DNA of 47,198 nt from the NCBI GenBank assembly GCA_902791625.1, contig CADAWN010000005.1:1-47198 (forward strand), in the 5' to 3' direction. The position numbers and the translations under genes are program-made. The stretch comes from an uncultured Erysipelotrichaceae bacterium. GTDB lineage: Bacteria > Bacillota_I > Bacilli_A > RF39 > UBA660. Within the stretch, counting starts at the first letter, position 1; the number at the start of each line of letters is the position of its first letter. The notes under the pieces were generated by a model. That model was not told where the DNA came from, searched no databases, and was given only the letters and a program-made list of their open reading frames with translations. Below are positions 26,558-34,345 of the stretch, piece after piece.

Positions 26558-27305
26558 CAAGATATAATTTATTATTAGATTCAACATATATTCTTCCAGT
26601 AATATTTACCATCTTGTTAACACTAATTTTATTATATGCTTCAAACTCTTCTCTCATATCACAATAAACTTTAACTTTTCCATTTTGTAATACTAATCTT
26701 TTATTCTTTTTATCAATCTTTTTAACTTTTCCTGTTATTTCTACATAATCACCATTGTCATCTTCTGTTAACTTAGTTTTACTTAAATTAATTTTTTTAG
26801 CAGTTGGATTATATTTTAAACTATAACCCCCTACTACTAAACCACTTCTTCCATTTGTAACATTATATCTAATAACCTTATAGCCTAAACCATAATACTC
26901 TTTTGTTCCACCATCATTATGTGTTTTTGTTCTAATAGCAAAAAGTGGACCAAACTCAAATCTAGTTATAAGAAATAAATCTATAACTATTAAAATAGAA
27001 ATAACTATTACTACTTTTAATACAATACGAGCTATTCTATTTAATTTACGTAATAAATCTTTATTATCTTTTTCTTCTTCTATATAAATATCATTACCAT
27101 TGTCTTCAATTTTGTAAGTAGTTTTTGTTGTTTTTTCAACGTTAATTTGCTCATTTTCATTATTCCAATTTGCTTGATATTTATCTACATAATCACTATT
27201 TTCATAATCATCTTCAAACTTAAAAAAATCTGGATCTTTTTCTACTTTCTTTTTAACTGTTCTTTTTCTTGTGACAGTTTTTTTTGTTTTAGTTGTTTTA
27301 GCCAT
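26538..27305 (-). CDS. Single-pass membrane protein with C-terminal OB-like domain
   Basis: The 255 residues start with a very basic Thr/Lys tract (KTTKTKKTVTRKRTVKKK) and an acidic linker, with a membrane helix at about 92-112. An outer segment FGPLFAIRTKTHNDGGTKEYYGLGYKVIRY is of a type seen in other secreted proteins of low-GC Firmicutes. The C-terminal 75 residues (about 183-255) look like a tRNA_anti-like OB fold: DYVEITGKVKKIDKKNKRLV, KVKVYCDMREEFEAY, MVNITGRIYVESNN. Function unknown. Monocistronic between its own promoter and terminator, between serS and gatCAB. Confidence 0.75.
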   Translation of the reverse strand: MAKTTKTKKTVTRKRTVKKKVEKDPDFFKFEDDYENSDYVDKYQANWNNENEQINVEKTTKTTYKIEDNGNDIYIEEEKDNKDLLRKLNRIARIVLKVVIVISILIVIDLFLITRFEFGPLFAIRTKTHNDGGTKEYYGLGYKVIRYNVTNGRSGLVVGGYSLKYNPTAKKINLSKTKLTEDDNGDYVEITGKVKKIDKKNKRLVLQNGKVKVYCDMREEFEAYNKISVNKMVNITGRIYVESNNKLYLEKGVVK

Positions 27306-27330
27306 ATTAACACCTCTTTATATGAGTGCT

Positions 27331-27359
27331 ATTATAACATAAAACTCTTTATTTTACAA
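27331..27359 (-). promoter_or_regulatory. Promoter of the OB-fold membrane protein gene
   Basis: Minus-strand TTGTAA, 17-base spacer, perfect TATAAT. Confidence 0.72.
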
Positions 27360-27360
27360 G

Positions 27361-27389
27361 AAAAAAAGAATTATCAGGATGATAACTCT
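27361..27389 (-). terminator. Terminator of the serS operon
   Basis: Minus-strand 10-bp stem AGAGTTATCA/TGATAATTCT with one G-U pair and a three-base loop, then seven T. Confidence 0.85.
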
Positions 27390-28671
27390 ATTTCTTTTTA
27401 ATTACTTCTAATCCTCCCATATATGGTTGTAGAGCTTTTGGTACTTTAATACTTCCATCTTCTTGATAATTATTTTCTATTACTGCAATTAATCCACGAG
27501 GAGTAGCTACTACTGTATTATTAAGTGTATCTACATAATAAGTACCTTTTTCTCCTTTAGTACGAATACCTAAACGTCTTGCTTGAGCATCTCCTAAAGT
27601 AGAACAACTTCCAACTTCAAAGTATTTCTTTTGTCTTGGACTCCAAGCTTCTACATCACAAGATTTAACTTTTAAATCAGCAAGATCACCACTACAACAT
27701 TCAAGTGTTCTTACAGGTACATCTAAACTTCTAAAGAACTCAACTGTATAACTCCACATCTTGTTATACCAATCCATTCTCTCTTCTGGTTTACATAAAA
27801 CAATCATTTCTTGTTTTTCAAATTGGTGAACACGATAAAGTCCTCTTTCTTCAAGTCCATGAGAACCACCTTCTTTTCTAAAGCATGGTGAATAACTTGT
27901 CATAGCAATAGGCAATTCATCTTCTTTAATAATTTGTCCTTTAAATCTACCAATCATAGAATGTTCACTAGTTCCAATTAAATATAAATCTTCTCCTTCA
28001 ATCTTATACATCATAGCTTCCATTTCTGGAAAAGACATAACACCAGTTACAACATCACTTCTAATCATAAATGGTGGAATTGCATAAGTAAATCCCTTAT
28101 CAATCATAAAGTCTCTTGCATAAGCAAGCATAGCTTCATGAAGTCTTGCAATATCACCTAGTAAATAGTAAAAACCTTGTCCGCTAGTTCTACCAGCAGC
28201 ATCTTTATCCATTCCTTTTAAGTTTTCAATAATATCAGCATGATATGGTATTTCATAATCTGGTACAACTGGATCTCCATATTTTTCTATTTCAACATTC
28301 TTACTATCATCTTCACCAATTGGAACAGATTTATCCATAATATTAGGTATAACCATCATTATATCTTTTATTTTTTTAGATAACTCTTCTTGTTCTTGTT
28401 CTAGTGATGTAATCTCATCACCCATACTAGCTACTTTTTTCTTAATTTCTTCAGCTTCATCCTTCTTTCCTTGTTGCATTAATTTACCAATTTCTCCACT
28501 TTGTTTATTCTTATCTGCTTTTAAAGAATCAGCTTTTACTTGTACTTCACGTACTTTTTTATCAAGTTCATATACTTCATCTACTAAAGGTAATTTTTCA
28601 TCTTGAAACTTCTTCTTAATATTTTCCTTTACTAATTCTTTATCTTCTCTTATTAATTTAATATCTATCAT
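27388..28671 (-). CDS. serS: Seryl-tRNA synthetase
   Basis: Class II synthetase charging tRNA-Ser. The 427 residues have the N-terminal coiled-coil arm (about 30-105) that grips the long variable arm of tRNA-Ser. The class II motifs include CFRKEGGSHGLEERGLYRVH (motif 2) and FEVGSCSTLGDAQARRLGIR, with VATPRGLIAVIENNYQEDGS as motif 3. The start overlaps the upstream HD gene by ATGA. Expression should be controlled by the T-box riboswitch ahead of that gene. Confidence 0.97.
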   Translation of the reverse strand: MIDIKLIREDKELVKENIKKKFQDEKLPLVDEVYELDKKVREVQVKADSLKADKNKQSGEIGKLMQQGKKDEAEEIKKKVASMGDEITSLEQEQEELSKKIKDIMMVIPNIMDKSVPIGEDDSKNVEIEKYGDPVVPDYEIPYHADIIENLKGMDKDAAGRTSGQGFYYLLGDIARLHEAMLAYARDFMIDKGFTYAIPPFMIRSDVVTGVMSFPEMEAMMYKIEGEDLYLIGTSEHSMIGRFKGQIIKEDELPIAMTSYSPCFRKEGGSHGLEERGLYRVHQFEKQEMIVLCKPEERMDWYNKMWSYTVEFFRSLDVPVRTLECCSGDLADLKVKSCDVEAWSPRQKKYFEVGSCSTLGDAQARRLGIRTKGEKGTYYVDTLNNTVVATPRGLIAVIENNYQEDGSIKVPKALQPYMGGLEVIKKK

Positions 28672-29171
28672 TGTATTCTCTCCATCCTTTTTACTAATTT
28701 TTTATATTCATTTTTATATTTATTTTTAATATATTCTTTTTCTTCAACACTATTATTTTTCATTCTAGATAGATTCATATTATTAATCATATCTAAAAAC
28801 TTAACTTGAATAGCTGTATCATTATTACTATCTATTATTCTATCTATAAAATCACTATATGATTCATCCTCTTTTTTAGTAACTATCGAAACTGCTTCAA
28901 CTTGCTCTTTAGTAAATCCTAAAAACAACAAATCATCTTTAGTGAATTCTTTATCTTCAATAATATCATGAAGAAGTCCAACTACTTTTAAATTATCATC
29001 TTCAAAGCTATCCGAGACACTATATAAATGTTCCATATAAGGATTCCCACCTTTATCATATGTATCTTTAAATACCTTATTTGTTACATATAATGCTTTA
29101 TTATATGTATCTTTGTGATCTTGTAATTGTTTTATTTCACTTTCTGTAAAATATTTATTAAGTGTATTCAT
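28668..29171 (-). CDS. SpoT-like HD-domain hydrolase (small alarmone hydrolase type)
   Basis: The 167 residues match the HD domain of RelA/SpoT and stand-alone hydrolases. They show His48 (GGNPYMEHLYSVS), His68-Asp69 with Glu72-Asp73 (GLLHDIIEDKEFT), then VTKKEDESYSDFIDRI and KFLDMINNMNLSRM. No synthetase or C-terminal regulatory domain is present. By family it may hydrolyse (p)ppGpp or a related nucleotide, though many such proteins are untested. It is the first gene after the serine T-box and is translationally coupled to serS (ATGA). A GGGAGG site precedes the ATG. Confidence 0.85.
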   Translation of the reverse strand: MNTLNKYFTESEIKQLQDHKDTYNKALYVTNKVFKDTYDKGGNPYMEHLYSVSDSFEDDNLKVVGLLHDIIEDKEFTKDDLLFLGFTKEQVEAVSIVTKKEDESYSDFIDRIIDSNNDTAIQVKFLDMINNMNLSRMKNNSVEEKEYIKNKYKNEYKKLVKRMERIQ

Positions 29172-29190
29172 TTAAACCTCCCTAAAATAC

Positions 29191-29378
29191 AAAAAAAAGA
29201 ATAGTACAAGGAGTGCATATGCACGGTACCATCCTTTATTTCACTTAATTACATAACGGTATTACCCGGGATATAAATCCATCTATAGGGTAGACAAATA
29301 AGTTTTTAATAGCTTTTTCCACCAACCAAAGCTTCTCTATGATTAAAAGTTCTTATTATTATCCCTAATCACAAACTT
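29191..29378 (-). promoter_or_regulatory. T-box riboswitch, serine-responsive (UCU specifier), ahead of the HD gene and serS
   Basis: Minus-strand leader with the T-box core AAGGATGGTACCGTGC (about 29222-29237). It is followed by a terminator stem GGATGGTAC/GTACTATTC closing an inner TGCAT/ATGCA helix and eight T (29191-29198). Stem I has a TAGGG/CCCTA base, an internal loop with TGTCTA on its 3' side, an upper AATAAG/CTTATT helix, an AGAGA element and a GGTTGGTGG apical loop. The specifier reads UCU (Ser) followed by A, which agrees with serS downstream. Uncharged tRNA-Ser should pair with the TGGT bulge and specifier and let transcription continue. Confidence 0.9.
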
Positions 29379-29385
29379 TAAATTA

Positions 29386-29414
29386 ATTGTACTATTAATA
29401 TTAGATTATTTCAA
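29386..29414 (-). promoter_or_regulatory. Promoter of the serS T-box operon
   Basis: Minus-strand TTGAAA, 17-base spacer, TACAAT, immediately upstream of the T-box leader. Confidence 0.75.
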
Positions 29415-29418
29415 GTAA

Positions 29419-30465
29419 TTATTTTTTTAAATATTTTTTATCTTTAAACATTTGACTACTTATTTCTTCTGCATTAGCAGTTGCGATTAATATTTCATCA
29501 TATATTTTACCTTTTTCTTGTATAGTAATTGGTCTTATATTATATCTCTCATCCATTATATTATTTGTACTTATATTGAATATAGTTGTCTTTTCAGTAT
29601 TACTTTTCTTATTCTTCTGTGTTATTACTATTCTTTCACCTAAACCTGTTTTATCACACTTAGTAGCATTTAATTCAAAATAGTGTTTAAAAATATTATC
29701 TTCACCTCTAAAATTATATCCTACTTCATAAGAAAAACTAGTATTTGTTCTTTCATATTTTATATAATTACCTGTCTTACTATCAACAACTTTAAGAAGT
29801 GCACCCTCAGATCCTAAATTTAGATTATCAACGCTTATATCTAAATTTTCTCTCATAATTCCCATACTTTTTAAATTAGTAGAATTACTTATATAAGGAT
29901 TAACACATAAATCAAAGTTATCTATATTTTTTCTAATATTTAAATTGTAATCATATTCAGCCATATTCTTTTCTGTTTTAAAAAATGGTCTTTTGTTTAA
30001 TTTTTTTACATATTCTTGATATGCGACAACATCCAAACAATGTTTTTTTCTAATCCATTCTTCATTAGGTAGCTGTAAATTAACTTGTTCACAAATATTA
30101 CCTAATATTTCAGCTATTACATCATCACACATTTCTTTACTATTTGACTCTAATCCTCTTTTATTTAAAGTATAATCTTCCATATATTCATAAAATAATA
30201 CAAATTCTTCTATTGTTGAAAGTTCTACTTTTTTAAAATACTTGCCATCTCTTTTATCCAAAGATAATAATAACTCTAAAAAATTATTTTTACTTCTAGG
30301 CAACATCGAAAGTTCTTGAATAACACTTACAGGTATTTTTCCAAAAGCAATTACTTTATCTTTTTTAAATGTGTACGTAATATCCCCTGCTTGATATGTA
30401 TTTTGTTCTTTTAAAGAATAAATATTTAGAGCTTTAACAAGCTCTTCTAATTCAAGATTTGTCAT
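29419..30465 (-). CDS. Hypothetical cytoplasmic protein
   Basis: Not recognised. The 348 residues lack a signal or membrane segment and are rich in Asn, Lys and Glu. The N-terminal part is helical (LELEELVKALNIYSLKEQ, NNFLELLLSLDKRDG, STIEEFVLFYEYMED). The C-terminal part looks like a beta sheet (GALLKVVDSKTGNYIKYERT, FKHYFELNATKCDKTGLG, ERIVITQKN). A weak purine-rich GGGGGAA site precedes the ATG. Its promoter overlaps the end of the flippase-like gene; no terminator is visible at its 3' end. Confidence 0.65.
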   Translation of the reverse strand: MTNLELEELVKALNIYSLKEQNTYQAGDITYTFKKDKVIAFGKIPVSVIQELSMLPRSKNNFLELLLSLDKRDGKYFKKVELSTIEEFVLFYEYMEDYTLNKRGLESNSKEMCDDVIAEILGNICEQVNLQLPNEEWIRKKHCLDVVAYQEYVKKLNKRPFFKTEKNMAEYDYNLNIRKNIDNFDLCVNPYISNSTNLKSMGIMRENLDISVDNLNLGSEGALLKVVDSKTGNYIKYERTNTSFSYEVGYNFRGEDNIFKHYFELNATKCDKTGLGERIVITQKNKKSNTEKTTIFNISTNNIMDERYNIRPITIQEKGKIYDEILIATANAEEISSQMFKDKKYLKK

Positions 30466-30505
30466 ATATATAATTCCCCCATATATAATATGTTTGATTA
30501 ATATG

Positions 30506-30535
30506 ATTATACATCGAATTATTATGCTTTTTCAA
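30506..30535 (-). promoter_or_regulatory. Promoter of the 348-residue hypothetical gene
   Basis: Minus-strand TTGAAA, 18-base spacer, perfect TATAAT; the -35 lies inside the last codons of the flippase-like gene. Confidence 0.65.
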
Positions 30536-31547
30536 GTTGTTTGTGTTTTGTTCTTCTTGTTACATTAAATATTATTCCACCAACAATAACTGGTAAATAA
30601 TATGTAACGAATCTCCATAAAATAGTAGCAGCTGTAACTGATGATTTTCTAAGAATATTTTTAAACATTCCCATAAATCCAAATTCCATACCACCTGTTC
30701 CACCAGGTATAGGTACATAACATCCAATTAAGAAGATATATGATGATGCTGCAATACTATTAAATAAATTAATCTTTGATGAATCCTTTATTGAGTAAGC
30801 TATGAATAATGGCACTAAATATAAAAGTATTAGTTGAGCCACTTGTAATAGTGAACTCTTAATCAAAACACTAGGATTCTTCCTAAATTTTAATGCACTT
30901 TCGTAAAACTCTGTACATCTTATTGTCCATTTCTCTATTTGGGCATCTTTATTTTTAACTATTTTTATTTTGTGTAAAAATCTGATAATAATTTTACAAA
31001 TTTTAATATTAAACCTTTTATTAAAACTAACAAATATAAATAATAATAAACCTAATACATTAAGACAATAACCAATTATTGTTAATTTCTTTAATAATGG
31101 ATTTTTCTCAAATATATGTAGAAAATTATTTAAAACTATCATTACTGAAGAAATAGATACAAGTCCTATTTGGAATACTATAAAGAATTGCATTATTATA
31201 TTAGTCGCATCATTTACTCTAACACCATTTTTATGTAATTCATATATTTGAAGAGGTTGTCCACCAGATGAAAGTGGTGTTATACCATTAAAAAACTTAG
31301 TCATTATATTTAATTGTAATGTTTTTTTAAAGTTATACTTATTTGTATATTGTTTTACTAATAAGTGAAAAGAATATGAATCAATAAATAATGATAGAGA
31401 AAATACTACAATTGCAATTAAAATAAATAACTTATTACTATTTACTAACCAATAAGCTATATTTTTATAATCTTTTCTCATCATAAAAACTAACATCCCA
31501 ATAGTTAGTATTAATATGATAATACTATTTCTCTTAACTGATTTCAT
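30522..31547 (-). CDS. Flippase-like integral membrane protein (lysylphosphatidylglycerol synthase TM region / UPF0104 family)
   Basis: The 341 residues have seven or eight membrane helices. They show the family landmarks NIMTKFFNGITPLSSGGQP (about 86-104), which faces the lipid-handling cavity, and the late YVPIPGGTGGMEFGFMG. The family covers the membrane half of MprF, which synthesises and flips aminoacyl-phosphatidylglycerol, and stand-alone flippase-like proteins. No soluble aminoacyltransferase domain is attached here, so this is likely a lipid or glycolipid translocase. It has its own promoter and is divergent from spoVS. Confidence 0.85.
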   Translation of the reverse strand: MKSVKRNSIIILILTIGMLVFMMRKDYKNIAYWLVNSNKLFILIAIVVFSLSLFIDSYSFHLLVKQYTNKYNFKKTLQLNIMTKFFNGITPLSSGGQPLQIYELHKNGVRVNDATNIIMQFFIVFQIGLVSISSVMIVLNNFLHIFEKNPLLKKLTIIGYCLNVLGLLLFIFVSFNKRFNIKICKIIIRFLHKIKIVKNKDAQIEKWTIRCTEFYESALKFRKNPSVLIKSSLLQVAQLILLYLVPLFIAYSIKDSSKINLFNSIAASSYIFLIGCYVPIPGGTGGMEFGFMGMFKNILRKSSVTAATILWRFVTYYLPVIVGGIIFNVTRRTKHKQLEKA

Positions 31548-31566
31548 CCTCTACACCTCTTCTATT

Positions 31567-31595
31567 ATTATATCTAATTTCTTTAATTATTACAA
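31567..31595 (-). promoter_or_regulatory. Promoter of the flippase-like gene
   Basis: Minus-strand TTGTAA, 17-base spacer, perfect TATAAT, in the intergenic space shared with the divergent spoVS. Confidence 0.7.
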
Positions 31596-31652
31596 CATAG
31601 TATTTTTTTTATTTTAATGCATATTATTTAGAAGAAAGGAATGATTACAATA

Positions 31653-31913
31653 ATGGAAACACTTAAAGTTTCATCAAAATCTAATCCCAGTAGTGTTGCT
31701 GGTGCACTTGCGAATGTTTTTCGTGAGAAAGGTAATGTAGAAATACAAGCAGTTGGTGCAGGAGCACTTAATCAAGCAATAAAAGCTATTGCTATTGCAA
31801 GAGGTTTTTTAGCACCTAGCGGTAAGAATTTAGTATGTATACCTGCCTTTCAGGATATAACTATTGAAGGTGAAGAAAGAACAGCAATTAAACTTATAAT
31901 AGAAGCAAATTAA
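31653..31913 (+). CDS. spoVS: Stage V sporulation protein S (SpoVS)
   Basis: From the ATG at 31653 the 86 residues align end to end with B. subtilis SpoVS: METLKVSSKSNPSSVAGALA, IQAVGAGALNQAIKAIAIAR, GFLAPSGKNLVCIPAFQDI, IEGEERTAIKLIIEAN. SpoVS is an Alba-like small protein needed for efficient spore coat formation and septation control. The in-frame ATG at 31641 abuts the GAAAGGA site with no spacing and adds four residues absent from relatives, so 31653 is preferred despite a long spacing. It is one of the very few plus-strand genes. No convincing sigma-A promoter was found, which would fit sigma-H control as in Bacillus (inference). Confidence 0.95.
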   Translation: METLKVSSKSNPSSVAGALANVFREKGNVEIQAVGAGALNQAIKAIAIARGFLAPSGKNLVCIPAFQDITIEGEERTAIKLIIEAN

Positions 31914-31936
31914 AAGTAGATTTAAAATCTACTTTT
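31912..31936. terminator. Bidirectional terminator between spoVS and the mscS-like gene
   Basis: Perfect 10-bp stem AAAAGTAGAT/ATCTACTTTT with a five-base loop and T-rich flanks on both strands. It lies between convergent genes and overlaps the mscS-like stop codon. Confidence 0.85.
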
Positions 31937-32738
31937 TTGTATGAACATCTAATTGTGGATAAGGTATTGAAATATTATTATCATCCAACTCTGTTTTAAT
32001 AATTCCATTCGCATCTCTTCTTGTTTGTAATTTTACATTCGGTTTAGTTAATAATATTTTTATCTTATATGTTATTGATGAATCTTTAAATTCTTGTAAT
32101 CCAATATATTTACATTCCTCAACACTTTCTAATTTTGCAATTTTTTCACATATCTTATTAAGCACTTTCTCAGCAGTTTTCAAATCAAGTTCATATGAAA
32201 GCGGAACATCTAAATATAATTCATTTGATATTACAAGTGCAGAACTTATATTTCTATTAGCAACTGTATATGTATTGCCATTAGCTATATCCTTTAACTT
32301 AGTAGTTTTAAGTCCTAATTCAATAACTTTACCTTCTATATTATCAATTTTTAATATATCTCCTACTGTAAAATATCCATCAACTATTATATTAAATCCC
32401 ATAATAATATCTTTTAAAGCATCTTGTAAAGCAAGACCTGCAATAACTGAAGCAAGACCGAGTCCAGCAATAATTGATGTTACATTAACACCATATATTT
32501 TTAACACAACAACTACTACTATTAATAATATTACATACTTAGTAATGTTACTAAATAACCTAAAATAAGTTTTTCTCTTTTTATTTATTAATTCAGTCCC
32601 ACGATTTTTATTACCTATTTTATTAAAACTTGCCTTAATTATTCGATATACAGCTATACCAACAAGTATAACAATTAAAGACATATATATTTTTTTATCT
32701 GTAAAAAAAGGTACTACATCATCTAAAAACTTTCGCAT
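31929..32738 (-). CDS. Mechanosensitive ion channel, MscS family
   Basis: About 269 residues with three membrane helices. The pore-lining helix is Gly/Ala-rich (SIIAGLGLASVIAGLALQDA), followed by the beta domain (YFTVGDILKIDNIEGKVIEL, LKTTKLKDIANGNTYTVANR) and the C-terminal alpha/beta domain. It releases solutes on hypo-osmotic shock. The ATG at 32738 has GGGAAG eight bases upstream and is preferred over the GTG at 32747. Single-gene unit with its own promoter and the shared convergent terminator. Confidence 0.93.
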   Translation of the reverse strand: MRKFLDDVVPFFTDKKIYMSLIVILVGIAVYRIIKASFNKIGNKNRGTELINKKRKTYFRLFSNITKYVILLIVVVVVLKIYGVNVTSIIAGLGLASVIAGLALQDALKDIIMGFNIIVDGYFTVGDILKIDNIEGKVIELGLKTTKLKDIANGNTYTVANRNISSALVISNELYLDVPLSYELDLKTAEKVLNKICEKIAKLESVEECKYIGLQEFKDSSITYKIKILLTKPNVKLQTRRDANGIIKTELDDNNISIPYPQLDVHTKK

Positions 32739-32765
32739 AAAAAACACTTCCCATTCTTAACAAGA

Positions 32766-32774
32766 ATTATAACA
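32766..32774 (-). promoter_or_regulatory. Extended -10 promoter of the mscS-like gene
   Basis: Minus-strand TGTTATAAT (TG-n-TATAAT) with only a T-rich -35 region. Confidence 0.5.
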
Positions 32775-32790
32775 CAAATACTCAAAAGAA

Positions 32791-32810
32791 AAAAGCACTA
32801 ACGTGCTTTT
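32791..32810 (-). terminator. Terminator of the proline-rich repeat protein gene
   Basis: Minus-strand 8-bp stem AAAAGCAC/GTGCTTTT with a GTTA loop, then TTCTTTT; it adjoins the stop codon. Confidence 0.78.
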
Positions 32811-33594
32811 ATGGCATTAATGAATCAATATCATTTGATTTTGTTTCAGGAACAGCTGGTATAACACTTACTGTTGGCTGAGGTTCTTCACTAACTGGAG
32901 TAACACTTGGTATAGTAACTGGTGCTTCTTCAACCTTAGCTACAGGTTCTGTAACACTAGGTGTAACAGTTAATGTTTGTGTATTTTCTAATGGATCAGC
33001 TCCACCATATATTTGATGTTCTTCTTTTTTACTTAAATCTATATTTGGAATAATTTGACTTACCCCACCATATATTGCTGGTTTTTCTTCTGCAACAGGT
33101 GTTGTAGCTGGTTCAACAACAGGTGCTGGAGTTGGTTCAACAACAGGTGCTGGAGCTGGTTCAACAACAGGTGCTGGAGTTGGCTCAACAACAGGTGTTG
33201 GAGTTGGTTCAACAACAGGTGTTGGAGTTGGTTCAACAACAGATGTTGGAGTTGGCTCAGCAACAGGTGTTGGAGTAACATCCATAACAGGAATTTCTGC
33301 TGCTCCTACTATTGGATCAGTAACTGCTACTGGTTCAGCAGGAACTTCTATTGGAACTGCCATATCACTTTCACCAATATCTTGTAATGGTGTGCTATCT
33401 ATTTCTATAGGTGCTGCAGTAGTTGCAGTTGCAGTAGCTTCAACAGCATCTTTCTTTTCTTCTTTATTCTCATCTACTTTTTTATTCTTCTTTGATGTAA
33501 CTATAAATATTACTAAAGCTAAAATTAATAAAACAACTCCACATGTTATAAGAATACCAGGAATTGTAGTAAACCAACTTAAATCAAATTTCAT
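32809..33594 (-). CDS. Membrane-anchored Pro/Val/Glu/Thr repeat protein
   Basis: The protein (261 residues from the ATG at 33594, chosen because GAGGGAG lies eight bases upstream) has one N-terminal membrane helix (about 10-32). A Lys-rich stop-transfer and then a long low-complexity region of Pro, Val, Thr, Glu and Ala follow. The centre is an array of VVEPTPxP octapeptides encoded by 24-base repeats. Two YGG motifs (AIYGGVSQII, QIYGGADPL) flank IDLSKKEEH. No sorting signal is visible. Basic residues after the helix suggest the tail is cytoplasmic, though the opposite orientation is possible. It may be an extended spacer or scaffold; function unknown. Confidence 0.8.
   Translation of the reverse strand: MKFDLSWFTTIPGILITCGVVLLILALVIFIVTSKKNKKVDENKEEKKDAVEATATATTAAPIEIDSTPLQDIGESDMAVPIEVPAEPVAVTDPIVGAAEIPVMDVTPTPVAEPTPTSVVEPTPTPVVEPTPTPVVEPTPAPVVEPAPAPVVEPTPAPVVEPATTPVAEEKPAIYGGVSQIIPNIDLSKKEEHQIYGGADPLENTQTLTVTPSVTEPVAKVEEAPVTIPSVTPVSEEPQPTVSVIPAVPETKSNDIDSLMP
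33098..33265 (-). repeat. Seven tandem 24-base repeats encoding VVEPTPxP
   Basis: Consensus on the plus strand is ggtgytggagytggytcaac plus aaca. Copies differ at a few wobble and Thr/Ala positions. A partial eighth copy follows. In-frame 24-base units allow copy-number change without frameshift. Confidence 0.95.
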
Positions 33595-33626
33595 AATCAT
33601 TCTCCCTCTAATTTTATTCTAAATAT

Positions 33627-33655
33627 ATAATAACAAAAAATAACTTTATTTGCAA
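33627..33655 (-). promoter_or_regulatory. Promoter of the repeat-protein gene
   Basis: Minus-strand TTGCAA, 17-base spacer, TATTAT. Confidence 0.6.
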
Positions 33656-33679
33656 CAAAATATTTTTTTTGACATTTTT

Positions 33680-34345
33680 TTACATTTTAAAATCATTCCA
33701 GTATTCTCCACTAGGTTTTCTAATATCAAAAACTATTTTTTCTCTTGTAATAGGATGATTGAATTCTAAGTGATAAGCACATAATGCAATTTGTGTTTTG
33801 TCCATTTTTCCGTATCGCTGATCACCACATAATGGATGATTACGACTAGCAAATTGAACTCTAATCTGATGATGTCTTCCTGTTTTTAATTCTATTTCAA
33901 CTAACGTCTCATTTTTCTCATAATTTCTTTCTATTACATTATAGTTAAGTATACTTTCTTTACCATCACTACTATTAGTAACAACTGTATTACCATTATT
34001 TTCTCTTTTTAAATAGTCAACTAAAGTATCTTTATCTTTTTCCATAATTCCATTTATTACCGCTAAATACTTTTTACTAAACTCATTCTTTCTAATCTCT
34101 TCAGATAATCTACTAGCAGCTTTACTGGTTCTTGCAAAAACCATAATTCCACTTACTGGTCTATCTAATCTATGTACCAATCCTATGTAAACATTACCTG
34201 GTTTATGATACTTTTCTTTTACATATTCTTTTACCATAGTTAATAAATCTAAATCATTACTGCTATCCTGTTGACTAGGAACATTACAAGGTTTTACAAC
34301 TACTATCAAATGATTATCTTCATATAAAACATTTAACTTATTCAT
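33680..34345 (-). CDS. RluA-family pseudouridine synthase without S4 domain
   Basis: From the ATG at 34345 (221 residues) the protein starts directly with the catalytic fold (NVLYEDNHLIVVVKPCNVPS). It has catalytic Asp61 in GLVHRLDRPVSG, then KTGRHHQIRVQFASR and HPLCGDQRYG. It lacks the N-terminal S4 domain, like RluA/RluC-short or TruC-type enzymes acting on rRNA or tRNA. The longer reading from 34372 overlaps the methyltransferase gene and has a poorer start. The stop of the upstream methyltransferase overlaps this start by 8 bases, so the two RNA-modifying enzymes are co-expressed. Confidence 0.88.
   Translation of the reverse strand: MNKLNVLYEDNHLIVVVKPCNVPSQQDSSNDLDLLTMVKEYVKEKYHKPGNVYIGLVHRLDRPVSGIMVFARTSKAASRLSEEIRKNEFSKKYLAVINGIMEKDKDTLVDYLKRENNGNTVVTNSSDGKESILNYNVIERNYEKNETLVEIELKTGRHHQIRVQFASRNHPLCGDQRYGKMDKTQIALCAYHLEFNHPITREKIVFDIRKPSGEYWNDFKM

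Noticed and set aside
33098-33265. Possible CRISPR-like or regulatory direct repeats
   Set aside because: The repeats are contiguous with no spacers and lie in frame within a coding region.
33055-33387. Plus-strand ORF with Cys/Trp-rich repeats, and a minus-frame ORF of LLLNQLQH repeats
   Set aside because: Both are shadows of the 24-base repeats of the Pro-rich protein gene; neither has a ribosome site.
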